From positions 27,908,924 to 27,972,923 of the forward strand of contig JAFMSR010000019.1 of the NCBI GenBank assembly GCA_022818135.1: a DNA stretch of 64,000 nt. The letters run 5' to 3'. Source of the DNA: Saxidomus purpurata. Its lineage: Eukaryota; Mollusca; Bivalvia; Venerida; Veneridae. The notes under the pieces are model-generated. The model was not told the DNA's origin, ran no database searches, and saw only the letters and a list, made by a program, of their open reading frames with translations. Numbering within the stretch: the stretch's first letter is position 1; each line of letters begins with the position of its first letter. A program made the translations under genes and the position numbers. Positions 1 through 12,900 of the stretch are shown one piece after another.

Positions 1-618
1 AGCAGTGAGCACTCGCTGAGTAGTGCTTGAAGCTGCCTTTCTTTAGGTAGAATAGGGTGAATACTATGGATACACTTTTGCTGTGTAAAAGATTTGTTTC
101 AAACTTATAAAACCTTTACTTCCATACTGTGAATGCACTCATGAGCCTCAGGATGAATTTTTCTTGTTGTTTAAAAAAATCAAAGTTATGTAGGCAGCAA
201 GAATTTGTAGAATTAGTTGCTGTATTTCTTAACAAATTGGGTCAAAAATGCTAATATTCATTGGGATCTAAAACTTTTCGTTTACACCATGCAAAAAATT
301 CACGAAAATTAGCGCCTTTGTACAGTATGTTAATGTTTTCCCAGTTTTACAATTAAATTCTAACTAATTATAAATGCTTGTGTGATCATGTAGAACCTCA
401 AATCTATAGGTTAATCTCAGATAGAATTTGGTTTAAACAATATTTTATTGAGAAATCACATGTTATACATACTTAATATACAACAGCATAAAGGATTGAG
501 TAGAAAGCTCTGGCCTTATTTATAAACTCTCTCCTTGATAGAATTTGATGACATTAAATTTTGTATTCATCTCATTCTTGTATTAAATATGTACTGACCT
601 AGATATTTTGTCTTGTAG

Positions 619-3600
619 TATCTGGATGATTACAACATGCAGTCACCTAAGGAAATGAAGCTCGTATTTTTCTTAGACGCCATGGAGCATGTGTCTCGTA
701 TAGCGCGTATGATTAGACAGGATCGTGGAAACGCGCTACTCGTAGGTGTCGGTGGTACAGGAAAACAGTCTCTTACCAGGTGGGTATACCTTCTACATGT
801 ACAAATATTGACTACATAGTTACATAGTGCAGTAAACTCATAACAGCTTCAAATACGGTTGAATTCAAGATAATTAGTATGTGGAACACATTTTCTGGGT
901 CTGATTTTATTACATCTTTATCTAAATTGAAAAATCGCAATTTTCTATATTAATTTTGTGAGTTTTTTTAATTCTTGAGCGAGCGCAATGTTATATACAA
1001 TCATTGTTTGATTGCTATTCTAGCTATTTTGATGAATTGGCGAAGTGCTTCATCCGCGAAAAAATTAGCGAAAATAAAAATTTCACAAAAATCCCCGACT
1101 TTTACATTACTAACCTTAAGGACATCGTTATTTTGTACAGATTGAGCGCACATATTTGCGGCTACAGATGTTTCCAGATTGAGTTGAGTCGAGGTTATGA
1201 TTACTCCGCTTTCCATGATGATATTAAGAAACTTTACGACTTTGCCGGTGTAAAGAACGAACACACAGTTTTCTTGTTTACTGATACACAGGTTTGTTTT
1301 TATCAAGTGTTACATTCGTGGCTATATTTGTTAACTATGAACTAAGATAAGAAATAAATCATAATAATTTATGTTTTCTGAATAGATGTCTGTTTCACTA
1401 CTTAAGATGTTTTTTAATAAATATTTATCACTACAGTACTGAAGATATATTTTTATCAATACAAATTTTTTTGGCCCTAGGCAAGAGATTTTCTCTGAAA
1501 AGGCCTACATTAAAATTTATAAATTTCTATTATCTGCCTTTAGTAGCTCACCTTGCACAGTCCAGTATATGCCATACATTGTCTGTTCACATTTTCCTAC
1601 AAACAACATCTCCTCTGAAACCACAAGGCCAATGTTGATGAAACTTGGCAAAGATGTTTCTTGCATGAAGCCCTCTCATATTAAATTTTGTTCAAGTAAT
1701 TTCATTCCATGCAGAACTCTGGTTGCCATGACAATGAAAAGGAAACTTTAAAAATAATTTTCTCAAGAACAGGAAGATATTTGGCCAGTGGCATTGCCTA
1801 GTGGACTTTTACCAAGATTGTTCAAATTATGACCCCCTGGTCAAAACTGACCTAGACTGGGGGTGGGGGGAGGTGGTGGGGGGTCACATAGGCTTATATT
1901 GGAAAAACTTTTTCTCTTTTAAAGTTTTTACATTTCTGCTGAAAAATTGCTTGTAGTTTTTAATCGATGATATTTCTTCCTTTGTAGATTGTGGTAGAGG
2001 AGTTTCTGGAAGATATTAATAACGTTCTAAACTCTGGAGAAGTACCGAACTTGTTTGAACCAGATGAATATGAACAGTTAATCATTGGTTGTCGACCTGG
2101 GGCCAAGGAAGCTGGTATCCCTGAGGGTAACAGAGACGCCATCTATGACTTCTGTATAAATCGTGTGAGGTAAGATCAGTTCAGACTGTATGAATTATGT
2201 TATATGGATAAACCAGTCTCTGTGTATTTTGACACCTTCCTTCAGAAAACGGTTTTCGAACAGTAAGGTGTTACTTATTATGTCTTTTCTCCAGATTTTT
2301 GTATGTCTTTGGTCTTAGTTGGGTAGCATGCGAGAAAAATAGGGTGGGGGGGGGAAATTGGGTGAGATGTTCTATTCCCTTTTTGAATTTCACAGACGCA
2401 TTAAAAAACTTTTTTTTAATAAAACCCGTCGTATCAGTCTGATCCATATCAATATTTTAAACCTTGTGTTTTTCATCGCGCACATTTCCGCCTTTTTAAG
2501 GGGGGGGGGGGTTTTTGTTTTGTTCTGATGATATTTTCCGACTGACTAGAAATTAAAAATTCACCAAAGATTCATTTCATATAGATTTACCATTAGCGAA
2601 TTCTTTTTTCATGAAATCCAATATAAAATTCGTGAATAAGTTCGTCTAGTCTGCTCACAAATTGCTAAAAGTTCATCATTGCAAATACAGGTACCCATTT
2701 ATATGTGCCCTATAATAAAAAAAACATACTAAAAACAATGTTGATGAAATGAAAAATAGTGACAAAGGCAAGTAAAATCCATACTGAAAACAATAATTAT
2801 GAAGATTGTCATGTTAAAATTTACGAAAGTGTTTGGGACACCAAGAAAAGTATGTGTATTATGTTACACTTTAATTTTCACTACATTATTTTTTATTTTT
2901 TCAGAAATAATCTCCATGTAGTATTATGCATGTCGCCAGTAGGTAACTCATTCCGTACACGTTGCCGTATGTTCCCGTCCCTCGTCAACTGTTGTACTAT
3001 AGACTGGTTCACAGAGTGGCCCAAGGAAGCCTTGCTCAGCGTGTCAAAGTCTTTCTTCGAGGGTGTAGAGTTAGGTGCCGATGAACTTAAGGTAAGATGG
3101 CCGGTCTGTATTTGCATTGTAACTAACATTCATGTCTATCGGCTAATGAAACGTCAAGGTCTGCCTGGACTATAAACAATCTTTAAAAAAAATACCAAAA
3201 AAAAAAAAAAAAAATCTAAACAACAAAATTCTGTAGTTAACGAACTCAATGGTACCATTTAAATTTGTTCTTTATATCCAGAGTATGTTAAACCCATACT
3301 GCATTTACATATTTAATAAAGAAGGAATGAAATTGAGACCAAGAAATGTGTTCCTTATAATTTATCCGGAATTTGGCTATATCCGGAGTTGTTTACTATA
3401 CAGAGTTAGTAAGTGTCATATAACAAGTTATATGTCCAGTTTTAATAGCACAGTTGGAAGCATGCTTGCTTCTAAACAATGCAATCCAGGTGCGATCTTC
3501 GTCCTGGGTAGTGTGTGAAATGGTAGGTGGTCACCTGATAAGGCAAGTGGGTTTTATCTGGGTTTTCCAGTTTACTTCACAGTAAGGACACTGTATGCCA

Positions 3601-3921
3601 GCATCTGTGCAGTGGGTTCAAAAGCTTGAATAATTACACTTAGATGTTTGTTGTTAATTTTACAATGCAGACTTTTAAATGATCATTGCTATGCTTAGTA
3701 TTAGTTCTGTTATGAAAGCAAAGGTAAAAGTTTATTTACATTTTTTTTATGTTGTTTTTTTTCTAGGAGAGTATTGCCGAGATGTGTGTAGAGATACACG
3801 TCAGCGTCACAGAGATGGCCGACAAGTTCTTCGCTGAGTTGAAGAGGAAGTACTACACCACTCCGACAAGTTACCTTGAGTTAATTACCTTGTATTTGTC
3901 CATGCTGACTGAGAAGACAAA
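619..3921 (+). CDS. DNAH6: DNAH6 exons encoding AAA4 and the base of the stalk
   Basis: Exons are 619-779, 1141-1291, 1988-2169, 2905-3091 and 3767-3921. The first exon holds the AAA4 Walker A loop GVGGTGKQS at 745-771. The second ends in the Walker B-like strand VFLFTDTQ. The fourth holds the very conserved dynein block VLCMSPVG...[14 protein letters not shown] (about 2920-3010). The fifth ends with [19 protein letters not shown], which leads into the stalk. Acceptors are TTGTAG, TACAG, TTGTAG, TTCAG and TCTAG. Donors are GTGGGT, GTTTGT, GTAAGA, GTAAGA and GTAAGT. Bases 1-618 are the preceding intron; I see no exon in them. AAA4 binds nucleotide and helps regulate the main AAA1 ATPase (family knowledge). 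Confidence 0.95.
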
Positions 3922-6900
3922 GTAAGTAGCTACAGTTTGTTTAGGACAATGTGACAGTGAAGCAAAAAAGTAGTCCGGTATTAGAGTCTAAATTCATGGG
4001 GTACCTTAATGATTTTATCTTTTTGTGCACCTATGATCTACCTTTTCGTACAGTTGATTAATGTGAAAAGTTTGAGACAAGTCTTGCAAAGACTGAGGTT
4101 TTGAGCTTATAAAGCCAATCAGAGGGGAAGCTGAAGTTAAAAATGAGATTTCATACAATACATGTATATAAAATTATACTCAAAGGCAAAAGAAACTTTT
4201 TGGATTTGTTATCATTTGTAGAAAGAAAGCAGTACACAATTTTTCTTGACATATTCCAGGTACTAAAGTTTGCTATCAGGCTGCCTACAATTATGATAAA
4301 CTAATTCGTTAAAAACTGTTTTTGATTTGTGTTGGAATGTCTATCTATTAGAATCAGCTTGGTTCTACCAAGCACATAAATTTTCAAGTTCTAATGTGAA
4401 GTTCCATTTTTTTCACCGTTCAGCATATATGTAGTCAAATGTATTTTCTATCACTAAAACAGGCAGCTGAAAATGTCCAAGGACCGTGTACACAATGGTT
4501 TAATCAAGCTTCTTGAGACAAACGAACTGGTTGACAAAATGAAGAAAGAGTTAGTTGCCCTTGAACCAGAGCTGAAGAAAAAGTCTGAAGATACAAACAA
4601 TCTTATGGAACGTCTTGTTGTTGACCAGGAGAAAGCTGATGCTGTAAATATTCTTGATTTATAAGAACAATCTAGGGTTGGCAAGGGGTTTAAACAATCT
4701 AGATATTGCAAAAAATAACAATCTACAAAGTCGTGTTGATACTGATTGCTTTGTTCCATGTTGGCAGTTTCTTATGAAGGATATGAAACTAGTACTGGTT
4801 CTTCCCAGGAACAATGGTTCTGGTAAACTATCCGCATGTTAAAATGACCAAATTACCGTTGGAAAGGGCGTTGAACTCCTACAACAACAACAATCACATG
4901 TCTTTTAAGAACTAGTGTATTTATTTAAATAAGAACTGATTGCACAGTATTTTATCGATGTAGGTGCGTAAAGTGGTTATGGAAGACGAAGCCGTAGCAA
5001 AGGTGAAGGCAGAAGAAACCCAGGCAATCGCTGATGATGCCCAGCGAGATCTTGACGAGGCCATTCCAGTCCTGGAAGCAGCAGTCAAGGCACTGGATTC
5101 CCTAGATAAGAGTGACATATCTGAAATCAAGGTGTTCAGTAAACCACCAGAGATGGTGCAGACTGTTATGGAGTCTATCTGTATTCTGTTCGGACAAAAG
5201 TAAGATCCACCTTTCCAGGATGTTAAAACTTATAAGTACAGGATCCGGTTGTTCGAAACTTAACCAGCGGTTAAACTCACAATTTTACTAAAGTACAAGA
5301 TCTTTGAAATCATAAAGTAGTGTATAATTCTATTGAAAAGTTGTACTTTAATTAGATTGATGGTACTATATCAGTAAATTCAAAGTGTTCCTTGGACTTT
5401 AAATGAATAAGTACAGTAAATTCTGTTTATAACAAACTCCATGGGACCATTTAGATTTGTTCCTTATATCTGGAGTTTTTAATATATCCATTAAACATTT
5501 TATATAAAATAAAGAAAGAAAAAACTTTTGCAGAGAAAATTTGTTCCTTATATCCAGATTTTGACTGTATCTGGAGTTGTTGTACACGAAGTAAATGTAT
5601 AAATTGAATAAAAATGAACTATTCTCTTATTACAGGACGGACTGGGCATCAGCAAAGTCTATGTTGGGTGATGCTAACTTCCTAAAGAAACTGTTTGAAT
5701 ATGACAAAGACAATATAAGTGATCCTATATTGAAGAAACTGAAAAAGTATATAGACAATCCAAAATTTGTACCTGAGGAAGTGGCTAAAGTTTCCAAGGT
5801 AAGACTTCCCGCCCCGCTCCCCGCACCCCCTTCCACACCCCACACCCCCTTTTACTACCAGCCTCAAACTTTTCATCATCATGTAGAATCTAATTATGGC
5901 AATGATTTGAGAGCAGACCAATCAAATGGCTATTTAGGGTTTACAAAATGAGAGATTCGATTGCAGTTTTGGCGAGTTTTAAAAAAATTTAATGGGTCGT
6001 TATTCTTAATTTTGAAAGGGAGGTTACTCTTGATAGAATTTGTTACTCTCCATGGAATTTTTGTAGTGGGGTTACTCTATAGAAATTGTTACTATTGGTA
6101 GAATATTGTAAGGGAGGTCTCTGTTTTGAGAAATTGCTTGTCTTGATAAAAATTTTAAAGGGAGGTTACTCTTGATAGAAATTGTTACTTTGGATAGAAA
6201 TTATAAAGGGAGGTTATCCTTGATAGAAATTGTTTCTCTTCATAGAAATTGTCACCATGAATAGAAATTATAAAGGGAGGTTACTCTTGACAGTAATTTT
6301 AAGAGGAGGTTAATTTTAACAGAAATTTGTGTTAATGAGATATGATTTATCTTTACTTTCAGGCGTGCAGATCTATGTGTATGTGGGTAAGAGCCATGGA
6401 TACATATGCCCATGTTTACAGAACCGTAGAACCCAAACGACAGAAGTGAGTATTTAAGGAAATATGATGTAGCAGTTTATTACTTGCCAATCTTCATTAG
6501 AAACAACGATAAAGTTAGAGGATTCCAAGTGAAATGATCAAATTGCTAAATGTTGATATCTTGGACATTAATGCAGAAAGGGAGATAATCTGTAACTCCA
6601 TTATTCCCAGATTAATTTATAATGTATGCCACAAATTCAAAACACAGCCAATCTAGTAAGTAAGCATGAAAACGAGGTTGATCTGTAACCATTTAACATT
6701 CCCAAGTCTTATTTATGTGAGAAATTTGGCAGTTTCTAATAGAGGATAGGAGTCTATACTAGTACTGGTTATTCCAATGAATGATAATAAGATAAACTGC
6801 CTGCCTTTTAAATAATACCAAAATATGGTTGTAACGGGCTTAAAACTTCTACAACACACAAACGCACAACCATTTAATATCCTGATAACCCTTTCAATTT

Positions 6901-9900
6901 CTGTTTGTAGAACATGTTCTTCCTTTTTTTCAGACTATCTACTGCTCAAGCCGAGTTGGATGCCGTAATGTCTATGCTGAGAGAGAAACAAGCCAAGCTG
7001 GCCGAAGTCGAGGCAAAGATCGCCGAGCTCCAAAAGACGTACGACGACAGTATGGCGGAGAAACAGAAACTGGAGAGGAATATTTCAACAACAGCAGCAC
7101 GTTTAAAGAGAGCGGCCAAACTGACGACTGCTCTAGGGGATGAACAAGTTCGTTGGAGTGAGACCGTTGAGGTATGTTTACCCTCCCACTGCTTTCATAT
7201 ATATATGCAATGTAAATTGGGTAAAATTTGCGATGATTTAATTTTCATTATTTTCAAATTTCCCATGTCGCTAATGTAAAAGTCTGGCAAAAGATTCATT
7301 CACGTAGATTTACTATTAGAGATTTCTTCTCATCTCTGCTAACAAATTACTCAAATTTTGTCACACGAAAACTCCCCTAATTTACAGTAAATCGCGGAAT
7401 GTACACCTTTTCAATGGCAGGGTATATCTGTTGTCGCCATTTTCAAGTCTGGTGATTGTTGGGTTAGCGTTAAATGAGTTATGGCCTTTTGAATAAATTA
7501 CTGACTTGTCAGTGCTTATTCAGAACAAACTTTGAAGTCTATATTTAGAAAGTGCAATATTTTGCAGATTCATAAGCAAAAAGTCCTATGATCAGAGGAT
7601 ATAGTTTGTTGATTTTTTTTTGTTTGCTTTTAATTATGAATTGTGCATCAGACATTCCAGTAGTTAATATACAATGTATGCACCTTAAGAAAATTTTGAA
7701 AATATAAAAATGTAGGTAATATATTTGACTTCGATTTTTAAAGCTTAGTTGCTTTTTTTTCTGTTGTAGAAATTCAATGTGGAGATTGGGAATGTAACGG
7801 GTGACGTGTTTGTAGCGGCAGCTTGCGTCGCATACTATGGAGCATTCACAAGTGTTTATCGAAAAGAACTTGTTGATAACTGGGTACAAAGATGCAAGGA
7901 ACTTGATATCCCTGTAACCCAAGGAATGACAATAACAAGTGTGTTGGCTGATAATTATGAAATCCGACAATGGAATACCCACGGTCTGCCGAAAGATCAG
8001 GTCTCAACAGAAAACGCTATTCTGGTAACGAGAGGAAGGAGATGGCCCCTCATGATTGATCCCCAGGAACAGGTACGTTGGCCCATTCACCTCTTGATGG
8101 GCTCTGGAAATTTCAGTGTCACTTTTCAGTGTTTCCAACCTTGTACAGATGAACAAGTTGGAAACCCAGAGGTAGTATTGCATGTATGGGTGCTATACAC
8201 TGGGCATGTAAAAGGACTAAGGGGTCTATTCGTAAAAGACCTAGGGTCTGGCACTCGGATTCCCTTGTATCTGCATCATTCTGTCTCTTCAACCTGCGCT
8301 TGTCAGTCTTGGCAGTTTAAACTGAGGAGAAATTCAAGGGTTGGCTGAGACTATAAAAAAAAAGAAAATTCACCTCTTGAATTCATTGCACCCTTTCATT
8401 AATAATTACTGATGGTAATTGGTTCAAGTTTTGCTACTGAAGTAAAAAAAACAACTGAGATACACTTAATAAGGGCCTAAAGAGCTGAGAATGGAAACTG
8501 ATTTATTGTTACATACAGGAGAAATCTACCAAAAGATAAAATCTGACATTTGTACGATGTTGTTTTGGTATCTTGCAGGCAAACAGATGGGTCAGGAATA
8601 TGGAAAGCAAGAATGGTTTGAAGATCATTAAGTTGACGGATGGAAACTTCCTTCGTACACTAGAGAACTGTATTCGCATTGGAATGCCGGTACTTTGTGA
8701 GGATTTGGGCGAATTCCTCGACCCTGCCCTGGAACCAGTCTTGTTAAAACAAACATTTATACAGGTAAGAAAAGTTGCCCTAAATTTATATCTGATTATT
8801 TAATGTTTTTCGGTGTTTTATGGAAATATAATGGTGGATTATATATATCCTGATAATCTCACTGTCCACTCTGTGAAAATTATCAGAATTTGTAACCCAG
8901 ATTAGCATCAAAAAAGTATACCAAGAGTAATGAATGATGACGCCGTTAAAATGATGTCATGTTTGCTATGCTTTCTGATGACTTTTCCTGCGATATTTAA
9001 AAAAAAACTCAACAAAAGTAGAGTTTGAGGCATAAAATAAACAGAAAAATTGTTGGTAGTTTATACTAATTTATTTATTCTCGATTGCGAAACAAGTTCT
9101 TACAACTTATATTAATTGCTCTCGAGACTCATTCCAGATGGAATCAACCTCGAAGAGAGAGAGGCAATGTGGATTTAATTGTGTCTTGCCTAAGGACACT
9201 ACCGACATGGCGATGGTAGGGATCGAACCCGGGGCCCTTCGATCCTGAGGCGAACGCGCTACCATTGCGCCACGGCCGCTGTTGGTATTGATGTAATATC
9301 ACGATAAAGTCACTTGTGAACACATAGAGTAGTTATAACGTGAAATTATAAAAAACAATATTACAGCAAAACCAACAATTCTCCTCTATTTGTTTTTACA
9401 TGTATGAATTGTTATCTCTGACACATATTTCAAACTGTTTACCAGGGTGGTAGATTACTGATCCGACTTGGTGACAGTGACATAGACTACGATAAGAACT
9501 TCAAGTTCTACATGACATCCAAGATGTCCAATCCTCACTATCTACCTGAAGTCTGTATTAAAGTGACCATCATCAACTTCACTGTGACAAAATCAGGTCT
9601 AGAAGATCAGTTGCTAAGGTAACTACTTACTACGATTGTGTTTGTAATGGCGTTTAGAGATTTTGAATGATGATACTTGCAGAGTTACTTCCCTTGATAT
9701 CATTTAGAAAAGAATTGCAGAGTTACTTCCCTTGTACATTGTTGTTAAGGCAACTACTTGACATTTTGTTTGTAATGGCAGTGAAAGATTTTGAATGATG
9801 AAACTTGCAGAGTAACTTCCCTTTATATCATTTAAAAAAGAATTGCAGAGTTACTTCCCTTTTACATTGTTGTTAAGGTAACTACTTGACATTTTGTTTG

Positions 9901-12900
9901 TAATGGTGGTTAGAAATTTTAAATGATGATACTTACAGAGTTACTTCCCTTAATAACATTTAAAAAAAATTACTAAGATACTTCCCTTGATTGTGATTTT
10001 TATTAAATGTTTGATTTACGTACACAGTGAAGTTGTGAGCTTGGAACGTCCAGAGCTTGAGGAACAGAGGAACCAGCTGATTACCAAGATCAACACAGAC
10101 AAGAACCAGCTGAAAGCTATTGAAGACAGAATTCTCAAGCTCCTGTTTGAATCAGAAGGAAACATCTTGGACAATGAGGAGCTCATTAACACTCTGAATG
10201 ATTCAAAGGTAATGGAATTTACTACTAGTTGAACCTGTTTATAGTAGTCATCTCAGTAAAGCGGTCCGATGCCTAAATTTATATTTTGTATTTTATGTTA
10301 TATCCAATCTAATGACTTATGGGTGAGAATATATAGGAACTTATTCTAAATATCTTTTATTTTAATGTTATATTGAGTGACTTATGGGTGAGAACATTAT
10401 AGTGTCTTATTATTAATGTTTGTATGTTTTGTTGCTAGGTAACCTCAGGCGTGATCAAGCAGAGGTTAGCGGAGGCTGAGACCACAGAGGAGAAGATTAG
10501 TGCCGCACGTGAAAAGTATCGTGTTGTGGCTACACGTGGATCTGTGATGTATTTTGTCGTAGCCGACATGGGCGGAGTTGATCCTATGTACCAGTTCTCT
10601 CTGAAATACTTTAAATCTGTAAGTTGTATAGTTTACTAATTGATGGTTATACAATGGTAAAGGAGGCATCTGTGAAATTAACATAATTTTTTTTATTAGT
10701 ATTTTTGATTTTTAGAATTTTTTTAATATTAAAAAGTAGAAGTACTGTATACAATAAAATTCTATGAAGTGCTATTTTGAGTGATGAAACTTTGACATAC
10801 AACCATATTAATTGGAAGTTTTCATTGAATCTCTTTTAGCTATTCAACCAAACGATAGAAAACAGTGAAAAGTCTGACAACTTGGAAACAAGACTGGAGA
10901 TTTGTCTACGAGAAACAACCCTGTCTATTTACCAGAACGTGGCAAGGTATGGAAAAAATTGTTCAGTCCTGCAGTATGAAAACCTATGAGCCCATGTTGA
11001 ACTTTGTAGTCATTTTAAATAAAAGAGAAATCTATCTCCAGTTGAGCAGTTAAGGTTGCTTAACTGGAGATAGATTTCTCTTTTATGAAATATTGTTGAA
11101 AAGGATGTTAAAATCCCCCCTGCCATCCTCCAAAAAAAAAATAAAGGAAATAAGTATTACCATGATTGTGAAATACTTCATTTTCATACTCACGTCTGCA
11201 TTGGGTTTGTTTAACCTATATAGTGGGGCAGACTTTCAGGGGGCCTTTAAATGGCTTGTTTAGAATGCTTAGCATGAAACTTAATCACTGTAAAGCAAAT
11301 ATAAATTGCTTGATCAAATATCAATTATTCTCCTTTTGCAAATTTAAAATTCATGAGTAAGACTCACAAGAGAACTCGTCCCTGCTCACAAATCACAAAA
11401 TTTTTTGTCATGTAAAATTACCAAATTTACTGTAATATTTGCATGAACAATCTTCAAAGTCCTCTTCTTGATACTTCAGAGGTTTATTTGAGAAGGATAA
11501 GCTAGTGTTCTCATTCATGCTGTGTGTTGAGATCATGAGGAACGCAGAGGAGATATCGGTGCCTGAGTGGAACTTCTTCCTACGTGGAGCAGACCGGTAA
11601 GTTTACTGTTTTTATTTAGCTCACCTGAGCATGAAGAATAGAACACACACGTAACTATCTTTGTCCAAAATTTACAACTATTACAATGAGTCATTTAAAA
11701 TATTTGGTAGTACGATAAAGTAGCAAATAATGCATGTTTAACTTAGTAAGTGGTGTTCGATTTAGAAAATTACATTTCTTTTTTATACCCCCGAAACGAA
11801 GTTTAGGGGGTATATGGGCCAGGGGGGGGTTGGCTGGTCATGGTCTGGTCGGTCGGGCGGTCGGCGGGGGGTGTGTGCATTTTCCTTGTCCGGAGCATAA
11901 CTTGAAAAACTACTAGTTGGAATTCAATACAACTTCATACAATGGTCAAGCACATTGAGAGGAAGTGCAGTGCACAAGAACTATAACTCCATCTTGACTA
12001 ATTACAGAGTTATTGCCCTTTGTTAGTTTTCCTTGTCCGGAGCATAACTTGAAAACTACTGATTGGAATTCAATACAACTTCATACAATGGTCAAGCACA
12101 TTGAGAGGAAGTGCAGTGCACAAGAACCATAACTCCATCTTGACTAATTACAGAGTTATTGTCCTTTGTTACTTTTCCTTGTCCGGAGCATAACTTGAAA
12201 ACTTCTGGTTGGAATCCAAAACAATTTCATACAATGATCAAGCACAATCAGAGGAATTGCAGTGTACAAGAACCATTACTCTATCTTGAGTATTTACAGA
12301 GTTATTGTCCTTTGTTACTTTTCCTTGTCCGGGCATAACTTGAAACTTCTGTTGGAATCCAAAACATATTTCATATTTTTGTATCAAGCACAATCAGAGG
12401 AAATGCAGTGTACAAGAACCATTAATCTATCTTGAGTATTTACAGAGTTATTGTCCTTTGTTACTTTTCCTTGTCCGGAGCATAACTTGAAAACTACTGG
12501 ATGGAATTCAATACAACTTCATACAATGCTCAAGTACATTAAGAGAAGGTGCAGTGCACAGGTACCATAACTCTTTCTTGACTCATTACAGAGTTATTGC
12601 CCTTTGTTACTTTTCCTTGTCTGGAGCATTACTAGAAAACTACCGGTTGGAATTCAAAACAACTTCATACAATGGTCAAGCACATTGAGAGGAAGTGCAG
12701 TGCACAAGAACTATAACTCCATCTTGACTAATTACAGAGTTATTGCCCTTTGTTACTTTTCCTTGTCCGGAGCATAACTTGAAAACTACTGATTGGAATT
12801 CAATACAACTTCATACAATGGTCAGGCACATTGAGAGGGAGTGCAGTGCACAAGAAACATAGCTCCATCTTGACTAATTACAGAGTTATTGCCCTTTGTT

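Noticed and set aside
1001..1345. Overlapping ORFs on both strands at the second DNAH6 exon
   Set aside because: Only 1141-1291 fits the dynein protein and has splice borders; the rest is intron or antisense shadow.
9060..9283. Functional tRNA gene on the minus strand
   Set aside because: The tRNA-like head continues into a body and tail shared with two other loci, so it is a SINE.
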